Below, piece after piece: positions 1 to 9,910 of a DNA stretch of 57,720 bases. Both the position numbers and the translations under genes were made by a program. The first letter of the stretch is position 1. The number at the start of each line of letters is the position of its first letter. The notes beneath the pieces were generated by a model. That model made no database searches, was not told the origin of the DNA, and saw only the letters and a list, made by a program, of their open reading frames with translations. Source of the DNA: Proteus faecis (GTDB lineage: Bacteria > Pseudomonadota > Gammaproteobacteria > Enterobacterales > Enterobacteriaceae); NCBI RefSeq assembly GCF_003144395.1, contig NZ_PENZ01000002.1, forward strand, positions 1-57,720. Direction: 5' to 3'.

Positions 1-70
1 CCGTCACACAGACGGTTGCGGTCTAAGAAGTGGGAAGCCTCGCCCGACAGGGCGGGGAGCAGTCACTTAA
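1..70 (+). mobile_element. Right end of a probable IS200/IS605-type element (TnpB 3' end / omega-RNA scaffold), partial
   Basis: Two hairpins lie side by side at the window edge: CCGTC-ACACA-GACGG at 1-15, and CCTCGCCC-GACA-GGGCGGGG at about 38-57 (one G-T pair). The second is followed by AGCAGTCAC. A run of 'GGGAAGCC', a GC-rich hairpin and 'AG(C/T)AGTCAC' is the usual look of the right end of IS200/IS605 and IS1341-type elements, where the 3' part of tnpB also encodes the omega (guide) RNA. An open frame from 2 to the TAA at 68-70 could be the last codons of tnpB, but the other frames cannot be excluded because the rest lies outside the window. The family call rests on pattern memory. Confidence 0.55.
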
Positions 71-84
71 ATAGAAAATCCGTA

Positions 85-121
85 GAATAAAAAACGCCAG
101 ATAAAATTAATCATCTGGCGT
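85..121 (-). terminator. Rho-independent terminator of ackA-pta
   Basis: A perfect 9 bp stem, ACGCCAGAT (94-102) with ATCTGGCGT (113-121), lies 28 bp past the pta stop. On the minus strand it is followed by a T-rich run (complement of the A-run at 89-93 and beyond). It separates pta from the IS fragment. Confidence 0.85.
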
Positions 122-148
122 GGTTCTAATTGAAGCGAACTTCAATAA

Positions 149-2293
149 TTATGCGTTTTCTTGTTGGCTTGCTTGAATTGCTGTCAACGCAACGGTGTAG
201 ACGATATCATCTACTAATGCACCACGAGAAAGGTCATTTACTGGCTTACGCATACCTTGTAACATTGGTCCGATTGAAACCAAGTCAGCTGAACGTTGTA
301 CCGCTTTATAAGTGGTGTTACCGGTGTTCAGATCAGGGAAGATAAACACAGTCGCTTTACCTGCAACGGGTGAATTTGGCGCTTTAGATTTAGCAACGTC
401 AGCCATAACTGCTGCGTCGTATTGTAAAGGACCATCAATCATCAGGTCTGGGCGTTTTTCTTGTGCTAAACGTGTCGCTTCACGAACTTTCTCTACATCG
501 CTACCTGCACCTGAGTTACCAGTAGAATAAGAGATCATCGCAACGCGAGGGTCGATACCGAATGCAATTGCAGAGTCTGCAGATTGAATTGCGATTTCAG
601 CCAGTTGTTCTGCTGTTGGATCTGGGTTAATTGCACAGTCACCATAAACATAAACTTGTTCAGGTAACAGCATAAAGAACACAGAAGACACTAATGAGCT
701 ACCTGGAGCAGTTTTGATTAACTGTAATGGTGGGCGAATAGTGTTAGCAGTTGTATGAACAGCACCAGAAACTAGGCCATCTACTTCGCCTTTTTCCAGC
801 ATTAATGTGCCAAGAACAACGTTATCTTCTAACTGTTCACGAGCAACAACTTCTGTCATGCCTTTGTTTTTACGTAGTTCAACTAAGCGAGGTACATAGA
901 TTTCACGGACTTCTTTAGGATTGACTAACTCAATACCTGTACCTAATTCAACGCCTTGTGCGGTTGCTACGCGACGAATTTCTTCAGGATCGCCTAACAG
1001 TACGCAAGTTGCTATGCCGCGATCAGCACAAATTGCTGCGGCTTTAACAGTACGTGGCTCATCACCTTCTGGTAAAACGATACGTTTTTTCGCTTTACGT
1101 GCTAATTCTGTTAATTGATAACGGAATGCTGGTGGTGATAAACGGTTAGGGCGTTCAGAATTAGCGGTCAGAGAATCAATCCATTGTGTATTGATATGTT
1201 GAGCAACGTAGTTCTGAATTTTTTCAATACGTTCATGGTCATCAGCAGGCACTTCTAAGCTAAAGCTTTGCAGATTTAGAGAGGTCTGCCAAGTGTTTGC
1301 ATTAACCATAAAAATTGGTAAGCCAGTTTCGAATGCACGTTCACAAAGTTGTTTGATTGGTGCATCGATTTGGTAGCCACCTGTTAGTAGGATTGCACCA
1401 ATTTCAACGCCATTCATTGCTGCAAGGCATGCTGAAACTAATACATCAGGGCGATCCGCTGAAGTCACTAACAGTGAACCTGGACGGAAATGTTCTAACA
1501 TGTGTGGAATACTGCGGGCACAGAAAGTCACAGATTTAATACGACGAGTTTCAATATCGCCTTTATTGACGATAGTCGCATTTAAGTGTTTTGCCATATC
1601 TGTTGCACGAGTGGCGATTAAATCGAAGTTCCATGGAATGCAACCCAGTAAAGGTAGTGGGCTATTTTTTTCGATGGTTTTTAAATCGACATTAGAGATA
1701 ATCGCTTTACTTGAATCATCAAAGATTTCAGATAAGTCAGGGCGAGTACGACCTTGATCATCAACAGGTGCATTTAGCTTGTTAACAATAACGCCTGTAA
1801 TATTTTGGTTTTTTACACCGCCGAATTCAGCACGCGCAAATTCGATACGCTCTTTTAGCTGTTCAACAGTGTTGTTACCTAATGCAGTAACGAAAACAAT
1901 TTCTGCACCTAATGTTTTTGCAATTTCATAATTTAATGATTGTGCAAAAGGGTGCTTACGCATAGGCACTAGACCTTCGATGAGAACAACTTCTGCATCA
2001 GCTGTGTTTTCATGGTATCTAGCAACAATTTCTTCCATCAGAACATCTTTTTGGTTTGAGCTGAGTAGAGACTCAACATAATCCATATTTAAAGGTTCTG
2101 ATGATTGAATAGTGGAGTGAGAGCGGATAATCGCAGTTGTCTGATCTAAAGCGCCTTTTACACGAGGTTGTGCAATTGGTTTGAACACGCTAAGGCGAAC
2201 GCCTTTTTGTTCCATAGAACGGATAACACCCAAGCTGACGCTGGTTAAACCTACGCGTGTATCAGTTGGGACTAGCATAATTGTACGGGACAC
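149..2293 (-). CDS. pta: Phosphate acetyltransferase
   Basis: Converts acetyl-CoA and phosphate to acetyl phosphate and CoA in the cytoplasm, the first step of acetate overflow; acetyl phosphate also feeds response regulators. The protein is the long enterobacterial form: an N-terminal P-loop-like/DRTGG region (starting [21 protein letters not shown]-like) and a C-terminal catalytic phosphotransacetylase domain containing [13 protein letters not shown] and the conserved GPLQYDAAV and [12 protein letters not shown] stretches. I chose the GTG at 2293, preceded by AAAGAGG at 7-8 nt, rather than an upstream in-frame ATG at 2365. GTG gives 714 residues, the E. coli length, and matches the conserved N-terminus. 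It lies 77 bp after ackA on the same strand and shares its transcript. Confidence 0.96.
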   Translation of the reverse strand: MSRTIMLVPTDTRVGLTSVSLGVIRSMEQKGVRLSVFKPIAQPRVKGALDQTTAIIRSHSTIQSSEPLNMDYVESLLSSNQKDVLMEEIVARYHENTADAEVVLIEGLVPMRKHPFAQSLNYEIAKTLGAEIVFVTALGNNTVEQLKERIEFARAEFGGVKNQNITGVIVNKLNAPVDDQGRTRPDLSEIFDDSSKAIISNVDLKTIEKNSPLPLLGCIPWNFDLIATRATDMAKHLNATIVNKGDIETRRIKSVTFCARSIPHMLEHFRPGSLLVTSADRPDVLVSACLAAMNGVEIGAILLTGGYQIDAPIKQLCERAFETGLPIFMVNANTWQTSLNLQSFSLEVPADDHERIEKIQNYVAQHINTQWIDSLTANSERPNRLSPPAFRYQLTELARKAKKRIVLPEGDEPRTVKAAAICADRGIATCVLLGDPEEIRRVATAQGVELGTGIELVNPKEVREIYVPRLVELRKNKGMTEVVAREQLEDNVVLGTLMLEKGEVDGLVSGAVHTTANTIRPPLQLIKTAPGSSLVSSVFFMLLPEQVYVYGDCAINPDPTAEQLAEIAIQSADSAIAFGIDPRVAMISYSTGNSGAGSDVEKVREATRLAQEKRPDLMIDGPLQYDAAVMADVAKSKAPNSPVAGKATVFIFPDLNTGNTTYKAVQRSADLVSIGPMLQGMRKPVNDLSRGALVDDIVYTVALTAIQASQQENA

Positions 2294-2370
2294 GGAAACC
2301 TCTTTAAATATCGGTTGCTCGTTATGTAAAACAGTACTGCCAGCATGACACTGGCAGTACATCAAAGAAC

Positions 2371-3573
2371 TTAAGCGGTCAGGCGACTTGCGTCCTGAGC
2401 GATAACTAACTCTTCGTTAGTTGGGATAACAACAGCAAGACGGCTGTTATCGGTAGTGATAATGCCTGATTTACCAAAACGTGCATCTAAGTTACGTTGA
2501 TGATCAACTTCGAAGCCTAACAGAGACAGTTTTTTCAGAGATAATTCACGTACCATTGCTGCGTTTTCACCGATACCACCAGTAAAGATAATAGCATCTA
2601 AACGGCCTTCCATCAGTGCACAGTAAGAACCAATGTATTTCGCTAAACGATGGCAGTAAACGTCCATTGCACGTTTAGCATCTTCTTTAGTATCGTAGTT
2701 ATCTTCAACATAACGGCAGTCACTAGTAACTTCTGTTAAACCTAACAGGCCAGATTCTTTAGTCAGTAGTTTGTTGATATCTTCAACGCTCATACCTAAA
2801 GTGTCGTGTAAATGGAACACGATAGCAGGGTCGATATCACCACTACGAGTACCCATTACTAAACCTTCTAATGGAGTTAGACCCATTGAGGTATCAACAC
2901 ATTTACCGTTAACAACTGCAGAAACAGAACCACCATTACCTAAGTGGCAAGTGATTACGTTCAGTTCATCAACAGGTTTGTTTAACATTTTAGCGGCTTC
3001 ACGAGAAACATAGAAATGGCTAGTTCCGTGAGCACCGTAACGACGGATGCTGTGATCTTTATATAAGCTATATGGCAGAGCATATAAATAAGCTTCTTGT
3101 GGCATTGTTTGATGGAAAGCGGTATCAAATACTGCAACCATTTTTTCAATTAAATGAGGGAATGCTTTACGCGCTTCTTCAATACCAATAAGGTGAGCTG
3201 GGTTATGCAATGGTGCAAATGGGATAGCAGCTTCAATGCCTTTGATAACTTCGTCAGTGATCACGACAGATTTAGTGAATTTCTCACCACCATGAACAAT
3301 ACGGTGGCCAATAGAGGCGATTTGTGCAGAAAGTTCTGGTTTTTCTGCCAGAATAGTATTTACGATGAAGTTTAATGCTTCGCTATGAGCAGCGCCTGCG
3401 CCTAACGCAGCTTCGTGTTTCTGGCCATCCATTTTCCACTTCAGGCGGGCTTCAGGAAGGTTGAAGCATTCAGCCAAACCTGACAGGAATTCTTCACCAT
3501 TTTCTGGGTTGATAATTGCAAATTTAAGAGAAGAACTACCGCAGTTCAGTACCAGCACCAGCTTACTTGACAT
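2371..3573 (-). CDS. ackA: Acetate kinase
   Basis: Transfers phosphate from acetyl phosphate to ADP, giving acetate and ATP (reversible), in the cytoplasm. It is a 400-residue ASKHA-fold kinase with the N-terminal [11 protein letters not shown] phosphate-binding signature at residues 10-20, the GAHGTSH and CHLGNGGSV motifs in the middle, and the [10 protein letters not shown] motif near residue 330. The length equals that of E. coli AckA. The start ATG has AGGTAA just upstream. It is the first gene of the ackA-pta operon and is divergent from yfbV, the same arrangement as in E. coli. Confidence 0.97.
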   Translation of the reverse strand: MSSKLVLVLNCGSSSLKFAIINPENGEEFLSGLAECFNLPEARLKWKMDGQKHEAALGAGAAHSEALNFIVNTILAEKPELSAQIASIGHRIVHGGEKFTKSVVITDEVIKGIEAAIPFAPLHNPAHLIGIEEARKAFPHLIEKMVAVFDTAFHQTMPQEAYLYALPYSLYKDHSIRRYGAHGTSHFYVSREAAKMLNKPVDELNVITCHLGNGGSVSAVVNGKCVDTSMGLTPLEGLVMGTRSGDIDPAIVFHLHDTLGMSVEDINKLLTKESGLLGLTEVTSDCRYVEDNYDTKEDAKRAMDVYCHRLAKYIGSYCALMEGRLDAIIFTGGIGENAAMVRELSLKKLSLLGFEVDHQRNLDARFGKSGIITTDNSRLAVVIPTNEELVIAQDASRLTA

Positions 3574-3612
3574 GGAATTACCTATTTATCTTGTTGTCGT
3601 AGTGTCTTTTAT

Positions 3613-3643
3613 ATTATAAAGACGGTGGTTAATAAAACGTCAA
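3613..3643 (-). promoter_or_regulatory. Candidate sigma-70 promoter of ackA-pta
   Basis: On the minus strand TTGACG (complement of 3638-3643) is followed 19 bp later by TATAAT (complement of 3613-3618), about 40 bp before the ackA start. The -10 is perfect; the spacing is longer than ideal, so an alternative register (TTTATA at 17 bp) is possible. Inferred from sequence only. The remaining part of the 3574-3965 gap, up to yfbV, holds no gene I can support. Confidence 0.4.
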
Positions 3644-3965
3644 TCATAAAAGCCTATCGCATTACTATGATGACATTAATGACGCGCATCATGCTTAAAG
3701 TAAAAAACTTGATGCTAATTATAGTTGCCAATCATTAATTGGACGATTTTTATTCACCCATTAGCTTTTCGCGTTAAAATCGGCGAAAAGGGTTGAAAAT
3801 CACGCCGGCAAACAAAATATAGCGCTTTATTGCCACAAACCTTTAGAATGGGCACAGGATACAGAGTAAAGGCAACAAAGACAAAATATACTTAATTCTA
3901 CTAAAAGATTTTTATTCTTTATAGGTATTTTTTAAAAGTTACAGAAGAAATTGATTGAGGTCATT

Positions 3966-4421
3966 ATGAGCGAACCGACAGTGACTCCCCCTGGCTTTTT
4001 TAAAAAGCTTCGTTTGGGTAACGAGTATTTAAAAACCTGGCCGGTTGAAAAGCAATTAGCACCTGTTTTTCCTGAGAATCGTATTATCAAAGCTACACGT
4101 TTTGGTATTCGTTATATGCCACCTATTGCCATTTTTACAATGACATGGCAAATCGCATTAAGTGGTAATTTAGGGCCTGCAATGACGACAGCGCTCTTTG
4201 CTTGTAGCTTGCCAATGCAGGGGTTATGGTGGTTAGGTAAGCGTGCAGCAACACCACTTCCAGCTGCGTTATTACGTTGGTTTTATGAAATTCGAGAAAA
4301 ATTTGAAGAAGCTGGCATCGCTTTAGCACCTGTTGAGCAAACACCAACTTACCTTTCTTTAGCTCATTTATTAAAACGTGCTTTTAAGCAACTTGATCGC
4401 TCTTTTCTTGATGATGTGTAG
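3966..4421 (+). CDS. yfbV: UPF0208/DUF412 inner membrane protein YfbV
   Basis: A small inner-membrane protein whose molecular activity is not known; in E. coli YfbV has been linked to insulation of the Ter macrodomain of the chromosome. Visible features are two hydrophobic segments (around [16 protein letters not shown] and the [19 protein letters not shown] stretch), a conserved [17 protein letters not shown] block near the N-terminus and a C-terminal [16 protein letters not shown] tail. I chose the ATG at 3966 (GAGG five bases upstream) over an in-frame TTG at 3951. That gives 151 residues, the E. coli length. Divergent from ackA. Confidence 0.93.
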   Translation: MSEPTVTPPGFFKKLRLGNEYLKTWPVEKQLAPVFPENRIIKATRFGIRYMPPIAIFTMTWQIALSGNLGPAMTTALFACSLPMQGLWWLGKRAATPLPAALLRWFYEIREKFEEAGIALAPVEQTPTYLSLAHLLKRAFKQLDRSFLDDV

Positions 4422-4440
4422 AACATTTGTTCTACCTTCT
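4418..4440 (+). terminator. Possible terminator hairpin after yfbV
   Basis: A perfect 7 bp stem, GTAGAAC-ATTT-GTTCTAC (4418-4435), overlaps the yfbV stop codon and is followed by a short, interrupted T-rich stretch. The U-tract is weak, so this may only attenuate. Confidence 0.4.
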
Positions 4441-4560
4441 TCGTTTGTCATGATTGTCATCTGAATTACCCCGTTGAGATCAAAAAACGCGTAGTTAGCA
4501 CTACTCAATACTTTTGATTAATGACATGATCCTTCCAATAATTTCTTTGGAGAATTAATG

Positions 4561-5055
4561 ATGGAAATGACACACGCACAACGCTTGATCCTCTCTAATC
4601 AGTATAAAATGATGACTATGATGGATCCTGATAACGCTGAACGTTATCGTCGCTATCAGACAATTATTGAACGCGGTTATGGATTACAATTACGTGAACT
4701 TGATCGAGACTTCGATGAAATGTCAGAAGAGACTTGCCGTACCATTATTAACGTCATGGAAATGTACCATGCACTGCAAGTTTCTCGTGATAACTTAAAA
4801 GAACAAGAGATGCCAGATGCTCGTCGCGTCGCATTTATAGGCTTTGATGCGGCGACAGAATCTCGCTATCTTAGTTATGTGCGTTTTATGGTGAATACAG
4901 AAGGGCGTTACACACATTTTGATAGTGGCAGTCATGGTTTTAACTCTCAAACACCAATGTGGGAAAAATACCAAAGAATGCTTGCTGTTTGGTTAGCGTG
5001 CCCTCGTCAATATCACCTTAGCGTCGTTGAAATTCAGCAAATACTCAATGCGTAA
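4561..5055 (+). CDS. yfbU: YfbU family protein
   Basis: A conserved enterobacterial cytoplasmic protein of unknown biochemical role. The 164 residues match the E. coli YfbU length and keep long conserved blocks such as [16 protein letters not shown] at the N-terminus, [17 protein letters not shown], and [19 protein letters not shown]. There are no membrane segments and no recognisable catalytic motif. Two adjacent ATG codons (4558 and 4561) follow GGAG; I chose the second because the E. coli protein begins MEMT. It lies between yfbV and hxpA, as in E. coli. Confidence 0.93.
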   Translation: MEMTHAQRLILSNQYKMMTMMDPDNAERYRRYQTIIERGYGLQLRELDRDFDEMSEETCRTIINVMEMYHALQVSRDNLKEQEMPDARRVAFIGFDAATESRYLSYVRFMVNTEGRYTHFDSGSHGFNSQTPMWEKYQRMLAVWLACPRQYHLSVVEIQQILNA

Positions 5056-5108
5056 TTGCAGTAGATAATAGTTGACGCATCACTGTAAGGTTAAGGTAGG
5101 CATAAAAT

Positions 5109-5771
5109 ATGGCAATCACATGTAAAGGTTTTCTGTTTGATCTCGATGGAACATTGGTTGATTCATTACCTGTTGTTGAACATTGCTGGGCGTTATTTGG
5201 TGAGCGTGTTGGTGTTTCAACACAAGAGATTAATGACTATATCCACGGAAAGCCGGCTATTGAGTCGATTCGCCATTTTATGCCTAATGCAACAGAACAA
5301 GAGATAACGGAAACTTTTCGTTGGCTAGAAAAATTAGAGTCAACACAAACAGAAGGCTTAGCACCGCTTCCAGGTTCTATTGCGTTGATTAATCGTCTTA
5401 ATAGCTTAAATATTCCATGGGCGATTGTCACATCAGGTACAGTTCCTATTGCCACAACGCGCCAATCTGTCACGGGGATCCCTGAACCTAAACATTGGGT
5501 TACCGCGGAATGTATTAGTAAAGGTAAACCTAATCCTGAGCCTTATCTTTTAGGTGCCAAAAAATTGGGGTTATTACCAGAAGATTGTGTGGTTTTTGAA
5601 GATGCTGCGGCGGGTATTTACTCTGGCTTAGATGCGGGATGCCAAGTCGTTGCTGTTCATGCACCTCTTTCCCTTCCTCGTCGTAATGAAATTCATTTAA
5701 TTATTGATTCTTTAAATGATATTCAAATCGAGAAGCAAGCTGAAAAAGTGATAATAACACACAAAAGATAG
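5109..5771 (+). CDS. hxpA: HAD-family hexitol/sugar phosphatase HxpA (YfbT)
   Basis: A haloacid-dehalogenase-superfamily phosphatase; the E. coli homologue dephosphorylates sugar and hexitol phosphates. HAD motif I is FLFDLDGT with the nucleophile Asp11 and acid Asp13. The motif II serine/threonine is in AIVTSG near residue 106, motif III is the lysine of KGKPNPEPY, and motif IV is VVFEDAAAG. A cap domain sits between motifs I and II. At 220 residues it is close to the E. coli length (216). It stands 53 bp after yfbU, with AAGGTAGG upstream of the start. Confidence 0.92.
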   Translation: MAITCKGFLFDLDGTLVDSLPVVEHCWALFGERVGVSTQEINDYIHGKPAIESIRHFMPNATEQEITETFRWLEKLESTQTEGLAPLPGSIALINRLNSLNIPWAIVTSGTVPIATTRQSVTGIPEPKHWVTAECISKGKPNPEPYLLGAKKLGLLPEDCVVFEDAAAGIYSGLDAGCQVVAVHAPLSLPRRNEIHLIIDSLNDIQIEKQAEKVIITHKR

Positions 5772-5880
5772 TCTTTTCTTTGATCATATTAGAAGATTTA
5801 TAGTTGTAAAAATGGTCTACTTATCAATGTAGTGAATTGATGTCTTAAACTGTTTTCACTTATTGCTGATTGAGGCCATT

Positions 5881-7710
5881 TTGAATAGCGAATTATTATG
5901 GGTTTTAAGCCTGCTATTGATAGCTATTGTCCTTTTTACGACCAACAAAATCCGCATGGATGTGGTCGCTTTACTTGTCATCATCGCATTCGTTCTTAGC
6001 GGTACACTAACCTTAAATGAAGCTACGGTAGGATTTAGCGATCCGAACGTATTACTTATTGCTGCCCTTTTTGTTATTGGTGAAGGGTTAGTGAGAACTG
6101 GTGTGGCTTATCAAATGGGTGACTGGCTAGTTCGTGTCGCGGGTAGCAGTGAAGTTAAAATGCTTGTGCTATTAATGATATGCGTTGCAAGCCTAGGTGC
6201 TTTCATGAGTTCAACGGGCGTTGTCGCCATATTTATTCCTGTTGTATTGAGTGTTGCTGCTCGAATGAAAACATCGCCAGGTCGTTTAATGATGCCGTTA
6301 GGTTTTGCAGGGCTGATTAGCGGATTAATGACCTTAGTGGCAACGCCACCTAATATGGTTGTTAACAGTGAATTAGTCAGAGAGGGGTTACCGAGTTTTC
6401 AGTTTTTCTCTATTACGCCTATTGGTATAGCGGTATTATTCGCAGGCATTCTTTATATGTTGGTAGTACGTCGCTGGCTAGGAAATAACGATAATGGTAA
6501 ACAAAAAGAAGCTTATCGTCGTACTTTCCGTGATCTTATTCGTGATTATCAGTTAGCGGGACGCGCTCGTCGTTTAGCCATTCGTAAAGGTTCTCCGCTA
6601 GTAGGTCATTCACTTGATGAATTGCACTTACGCTCTCGTTATGGTGCAAACGTTGTCGGTATTGAACGCTGGAGGCGGTTTCGGCGTGTTATGGTTAGTG
6701 CAACTGGTGGCACTGAATTAAGAGAGCGTGATGTGTTATTAGTTGATATGTCAGCCAGTGATGTCGATTTACGTGAGTTTTGCCGTGAACAGCTGTTAGA
6801 GCCTATGGTATTGCGAGGTGAATATTTTTCTGAACAATCTCGTGATGTAGGGCTTGCTGAAGTATCCATGAATCCAGATTCAGAATTATTAGGTAAATCA
6901 TTAAGAGAAATCAAATTTCGTACTCGTTATGGCCTAAACGTCGTTGCTATTCGTCGTGAAGGAAGTGCCTTACCGGGTAAAATTGTCGATGAGCCATTAC
7001 GCCTTGGTGATGTGTTATTGGTGATTGGTGATTGGAAACTTATTCGTATTCTTTCGACGAAACCACGTAATTTTATTGTGTTAAATTTAGCAGCAGAAAT
7101 TGAAACTGTTGCACCAGCTTCATCTCAAGCACCTCATGCACTGTTTTCGTTAGCATTAATGGTGGCATTAATGGTGACAAATGAAGTCCCTAACTTTATT
7201 GCGGCACTTATTGCTTGTTTATTAATGGGGAAATTCCGCTGTATTGATATGGAAAGTGCTTATCGTTCTATTCATTGGCCAAGCATTATTTTAATTGTTG
7301 GTATGATGCCTTTTGCTGCGGCATTGCAAAAAACAGGCGGTATCGAGCTTATTGTAAATGGCTTAATGGATGTTGCAGGTAGTGCAGGTCCTCAAGTGAT
7401 GTTGGTGTGTTTATTTATACTTTGTGCATCAATTGGGCTGTTTATCTCAAATACGGCAACCGCAGTATTAATGGCACCAATTGCTATTGCCGCTGCAAAC
7501 CAAATGAATGTGTCACCATTACCGTTTGCCATGGTGATTGGTGTTGCTGCATCGGCAGCCTTTATGACTCCGGTTTCATCACCTGTTAATACGCTTATTC
7601 TTGAGCCCGGGGGATATAAGTTTGCCGATTTTATTAAGATTGGTGTGCCATTTACAGTTATTGTGATGTTGATTAGTGTCTTCCTGATCCCGCTATTATT
7701 CCCATTCTAA
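5881..7710 (+). CDS. yfbS: SLC13/DASS-type transporter with two TrkA-C domains, YfbS
   Basis: An inner-membrane ion/solute transporter; the substrate is unknown. The N-terminal hydrophobic half (about residues 1-200) contains the conserved [13 protein letters not shown] and [15 protein letters not shown] elements. A soluble central section follows (about 215-375) with two RCK/TrkA-C-like repeats ([12 protein letters not shown] and [12 protein letters not shown]). The second hydrophobic half contains [18 protein letters not shown] and [12 protein letters not shown], the duplicated inverted-repeat signature of the family. I chose TTG at 5881: GAGG is five bases upstream and the protein then has 609 residues and begins like E. 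coli YfbS (610). An upstream TTG at 5863 has no such support. Confidence 0.92.
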   Translation: MNSELLWVLSLLLIAIVLFTTNKIRMDVVALLVIIAFVLSGTLTLNEATVGFSDPNVLLIAALFVIGEGLVRTGVAYQMGDWLVRVAGSSEVKMLVLLMICVASLGAFMSSTGVVAIFIPVVLSVAARMKTSPGRLMMPLGFAGLISGLMTLVATPPNMVVNSELVREGLPSFQFFSITPIGIAVLFAGILYMLVVRRWLGNNDNGKQKEAYRRTFRDLIRDYQLAGRARRLAIRKGSPLVGHSLDELHLRSRYGANVVGIERWRRFRRVMVSATGGTELRERDVLLVDMSASDVDLREFCREQLLEPMVLRGEYFSEQSRDVGLAEVSMNPDSELLGKSLREIKFRTRYGLNVVAIRREGSALPGKIVDEPLRLGDVLLVIGDWKLIRILSTKPRNFIVLNLAAEIETVAPASSQAPHALFSLALMVALMVTNEVPNFIAALIACLLMGKFRCIDMESAYRSIHWPSIILIVGMMPFAAALQKTGGIELIVNGLMDVAGSAGPQVMLVCLFILCASIGLFISNTATAVLMAPIAIAAANQMNVSPLPFAMVIGVAASAAFMTPVSSPVNTLILEPGGYKFADFIKIGVPFTVIVMLISVFLIPLLFPF

Positions 7711-7733
7711 ATATCAATACTTTTGTTTTGCTG

Positions 7734-7768
7734 AAACGCTGTTTGTTAATTAATAAACAGCGTTTTTT
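7734..7768 (+). terminator. Rho-independent terminator of yfbS
   Basis: A 10 bp stem, AACGCTGTTT (7735-7744) with AAACAGCGTT (7755-7764), followed by a T-run. It closes the yfbV-yfbS stretch before the AT-rich orphan gene. Confidence 0.85.
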
Positions 7769-7901
7769 ATTTATTGGGCGGTGGTTTTTTATTTGATGTA
7801 TGCGACACATCTATGAATGTGTGTTTTTTTAAAATCTTTCTTAGAAAAAAAAGTATAGTCATATTATTGAGTTGAAAATAATTTAATAAGAGAGATATAT
7901 A

Positions 7902-9146
7902 ATGGATATAAGAAATATAAGCCCCCAAAAAACCATTTCGATTCAGAATGATAAAAATAGTCAAGATGACAAAGGAATAAGCGCTCTATCAAACAGCAGT
8001 AGAGAATTTAAAACTAATGGTAATAATCATACATCAAAAGAAAGTAACAAAGTATTAAGTGGTAAAATAAAAGAAATAATAATAGAAAAAAATAGTCAAG
8101 GTAAATCAACAGCAAGAGTGAGTAATAAAAATATTGTTTTTTCTAGCGAACATAATAAAAATTTGACTCAAAGTGTTAGCGATGATCTAAAACAGATAAA
8201 ACAGGCTATTTCTGCACGTCGTACTGTTTTTAAAGGATTAATCGCGAATAGTTTGATTAATAATAAAGAAAGTGTGGGGAATGAGATATTATCAAAGTAT
8301 AATAATTTTACTTCATTGGCACCTGAGTTTCATGATAAAGCATCAAAAGCAATGACTAATTTTTCTATTTCATTAGAGTTAAAAAACGCAGATGAGGCAA
8401 TAATTTTTTCTATATTAGAAAATAATAATAAGAATGATTCTGTTGAGTATGTAAAGGAATATTTAAATGAGAAATACCAAGGATATATAGACGCTAGAAA
8501 AAATAAATTGAATATTACTAATAGAGCGAAAAGTATATTAAAAACGATGGAGTCAAATAAATTTGATAAAAAAATAGAAGATCTTTTTGAACTTGTTAAT
8601 GATTTTAAAAATAAAAATATTGTTAGAAATGAAAGTAAATTAAATACACATGATATTTTTCAAGGAATTGCTGAACACTATCTTAATGATAAAAATATTC
8701 ATGTTAATTTAGAACAAGCCGAAAATATTATTGAAAAAATGATCAAAGATAAAGGTCTAGAGTTTGCTGCTACATTAAACTCAGAAAAACGATTAGAGAC
8801 AGTTAATTCAGCAATTGACCAAACATTAGATTATATAAAAGCACTAAAACTTGATGAAAATAAAAATGATATAATAATGCTTGCTATGGGAAAAACAAAA
8901 AGTATCAATAGAAGTAATGTGTTTATTAGAGGTATGAAAGGAATAAGAAATTTAGTTATTGGTAAAGATAATAGCAAAATTGATAGACTAAATAAATTAA
9001 CAGAAGGTTTGATCGTAAGTTTTGAATCCAATACATTGAAGTTTTTAGCAGAAAATATAAAGGAAATGGAAAATATAAAACAAATAAAAAGTATGGATGA
9101 TAAGGATATTAATTCTGATAAAAACAATATAAAAAATGAAGAGTGA
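7902..9146 (+). CDS. Uncharacterised 414-residue helical protein, candidate acquired/secreted gene
   Basis: I do not recognise this protein. It is a long uninterrupted frame with AGAGAG about 7 bases before the ATG, standing between the yfbS terminator and yfbR. The first 55 residues are rich in Ser, Asn, Lys and Gln (starting MDIRNISPQKTISIQNDK) and look disordered, with no signal peptide. The rest (about 85-400) reads as helices rich in Lys, Asn, Glu and Leu, and the charged tail ends in NIKNEE. There is no cysteine and no long hydrophobic segment. Codon and base use is far more AT-rich than in the neighbours, a sign of transfer. A polar disordered N-terminus on a helical body is common in type III secreted effectors, but that is inference only. 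In E. coli yfbS and yfbR are close neighbours, so this gene is an insertion in the conserved order. Confidence 0.75.
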   Translation: MDIRNISPQKTISIQNDKNSQDDKGISALSNSSREFKTNGNNHTSKESNKVLSGKIKEIIIEKNSQGKSTARVSNKNIVFSSEHNKNLTQSVSDDLKQIKQAISARRTVFKGLIANSLINNKESVGNEILSKYNNFTSLAPEFHDKASKAMTNFSISLELKNADEAIIFSILENNNKNDSVEYVKEYLNEKYQGYIDARKNKLNITNRAKSILKTMESNKFDKKIEDLFELVNDFKNKNIVRNESKLNTHDIFQGIAEHYLNDKNIHVNLEQAENIIEKMIKDKGLEFAATLNSEKRLETVNSAIDQTLDYIKALKLDENKNDIIMLAMGKTKSINRSNVFIRGMKGIRNLVIGKDNSKIDRLNKLTEGLIVSFESNTLKFLAENIKEMENIKQIKSMDDKDINSDKNNIKNEE

Positions 9147-9178
9147 TGTATATCAGTAAATTATAGTCTCAACGTTAA

Positions 9179-9202
9179 AGTGAGTGATTATTATCACTCA
9201 CT
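9179..9202. terminator. Hairpin between the orphan gene and yfbR, possible two-way terminator
   Basis: A perfect 10 bp stem with a four-base loop, AGTGAGTGAT-TATT-ATCACTCACT, overlaps the last codons and stop of yfbR. Flanking T-tracts are weak on both strands, so termination is uncertain. Confidence 0.4.
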
Positions 9203-9775
9203 AATTTCATCCAGCGATAAACTAAACCCCGGGACAAACACTTTTATAAAATAGTCCATTTCTGGGCTATTTCTCTCAGCTAAGGTTTTTTCTAACCGAT
9301 TTTTCGCTAAATTAAATTCGCTATTACCGGCTGCTAACTCTTCAAGGCATTTTAAATAAGCACACAGACTGTCGGCTTGTTTTACAATAAATGTTTCCTC
9401 CTCGCTATGTAATTGCTCATCAATAAGAGGGCGAAAATCATCTTGTAATTCTTCGGGTAACATTTCAATTAGTTTTTGCTGTGCGTATTTTTCTATTTTT
9501 TTATATTCATGAGCAATTTGTGGATTGTGATATTTTATGGGAGTTGGCATATCACCAGTAATGACTTCACTGGCGTCATGATACATCGCCTGTAATGCAA
9601 TACGTTCAGCATTAACATTACCATTAAACATCCGATTTTTAATTACAGCGAGTGCATGAGCAACAAAAGCCACTTGTAAACTGTGCTCAGAAACATTTTC
9701 TTGGCGAATGTTACGCATTAAAGGCCAACGAGTAATGAGTTTTAAGCGAGAAAGGTGGGCAAAAAAATAACTCAT
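9194..9775 (-). CDS. yfbR: 5'-deoxynucleotidase YfbR
   Basis: An HD-domain phosphohydrolase that removes the phosphate from deoxyribonucleoside 5'-monophosphates in the cytoplasm. Metal ligands are visible: His31 in VSEHSLQVA, His66-Asp67 in [16 protein letters not shown], and an Asp in [13 protein letters not shown] chose the ATG at 9775 with GGGAG upstream. It gives 193 residues and aligns with the E. coli start ([11 protein letters not shown]). The longer frame reaching 9865 would add 30 hydrophobic residues with no counterpart in the family and is rejected. It lies downstream of alaA, separated by a strong terminator. Confidence 0.94.
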   Translation of the reverse strand: MSYFFAHLSRLKLITRWPLMRNIRQENVSEHSLQVAFVAHALAVIKNRMFNGNVNAERIALQAMYHDASEVITGDMPTPIKYHNPQIAHEYKKIEKYAQQKLIEMLPEELQDDFRPLIDEQLHSEEETFIVKQADSLCAYLKCLEELAAGNSEFNLAKNRLEKTLAERNSPEMDYFIKVFVPGFSLSLDEISE

Positions 9776-9858
9776 AATATCTCCCAATTGCGTGACTGAA
9801 GACATTATTGTGAGTGGATAATAGATAGATGTAAACATTAATAAAAAAGAAAATAAAA

Positions 9859-9889
9859 AACGCAATATAACGTATTGTAATATTGCGTT
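9859..9889. terminator. Terminator after alaA (two-way stem)
   Basis: A perfect 10 bp stem, AACGCAATAT (9859-9868) with ATATTGCGTT (9880-9889). On the minus strand it is followed by a long T-rich run (complement of the A-rich 9841-9860), so it ends alaA transcription. T-rich bases also follow on the plus strand. Confidence 0.85.
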
Positions 9890-9910
9890 TTATTTTAGGT
9901 GTAGACAATT

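Noticed and set aside
9776-9865. N-terminal extension of yfbR with a hydrophobic, signal-like sequence
   Set aside because: YfbR is cytoplasmic and the ATG at 9775 with GGGAG upstream matches the family start; the extension runs into the alaA terminator region.
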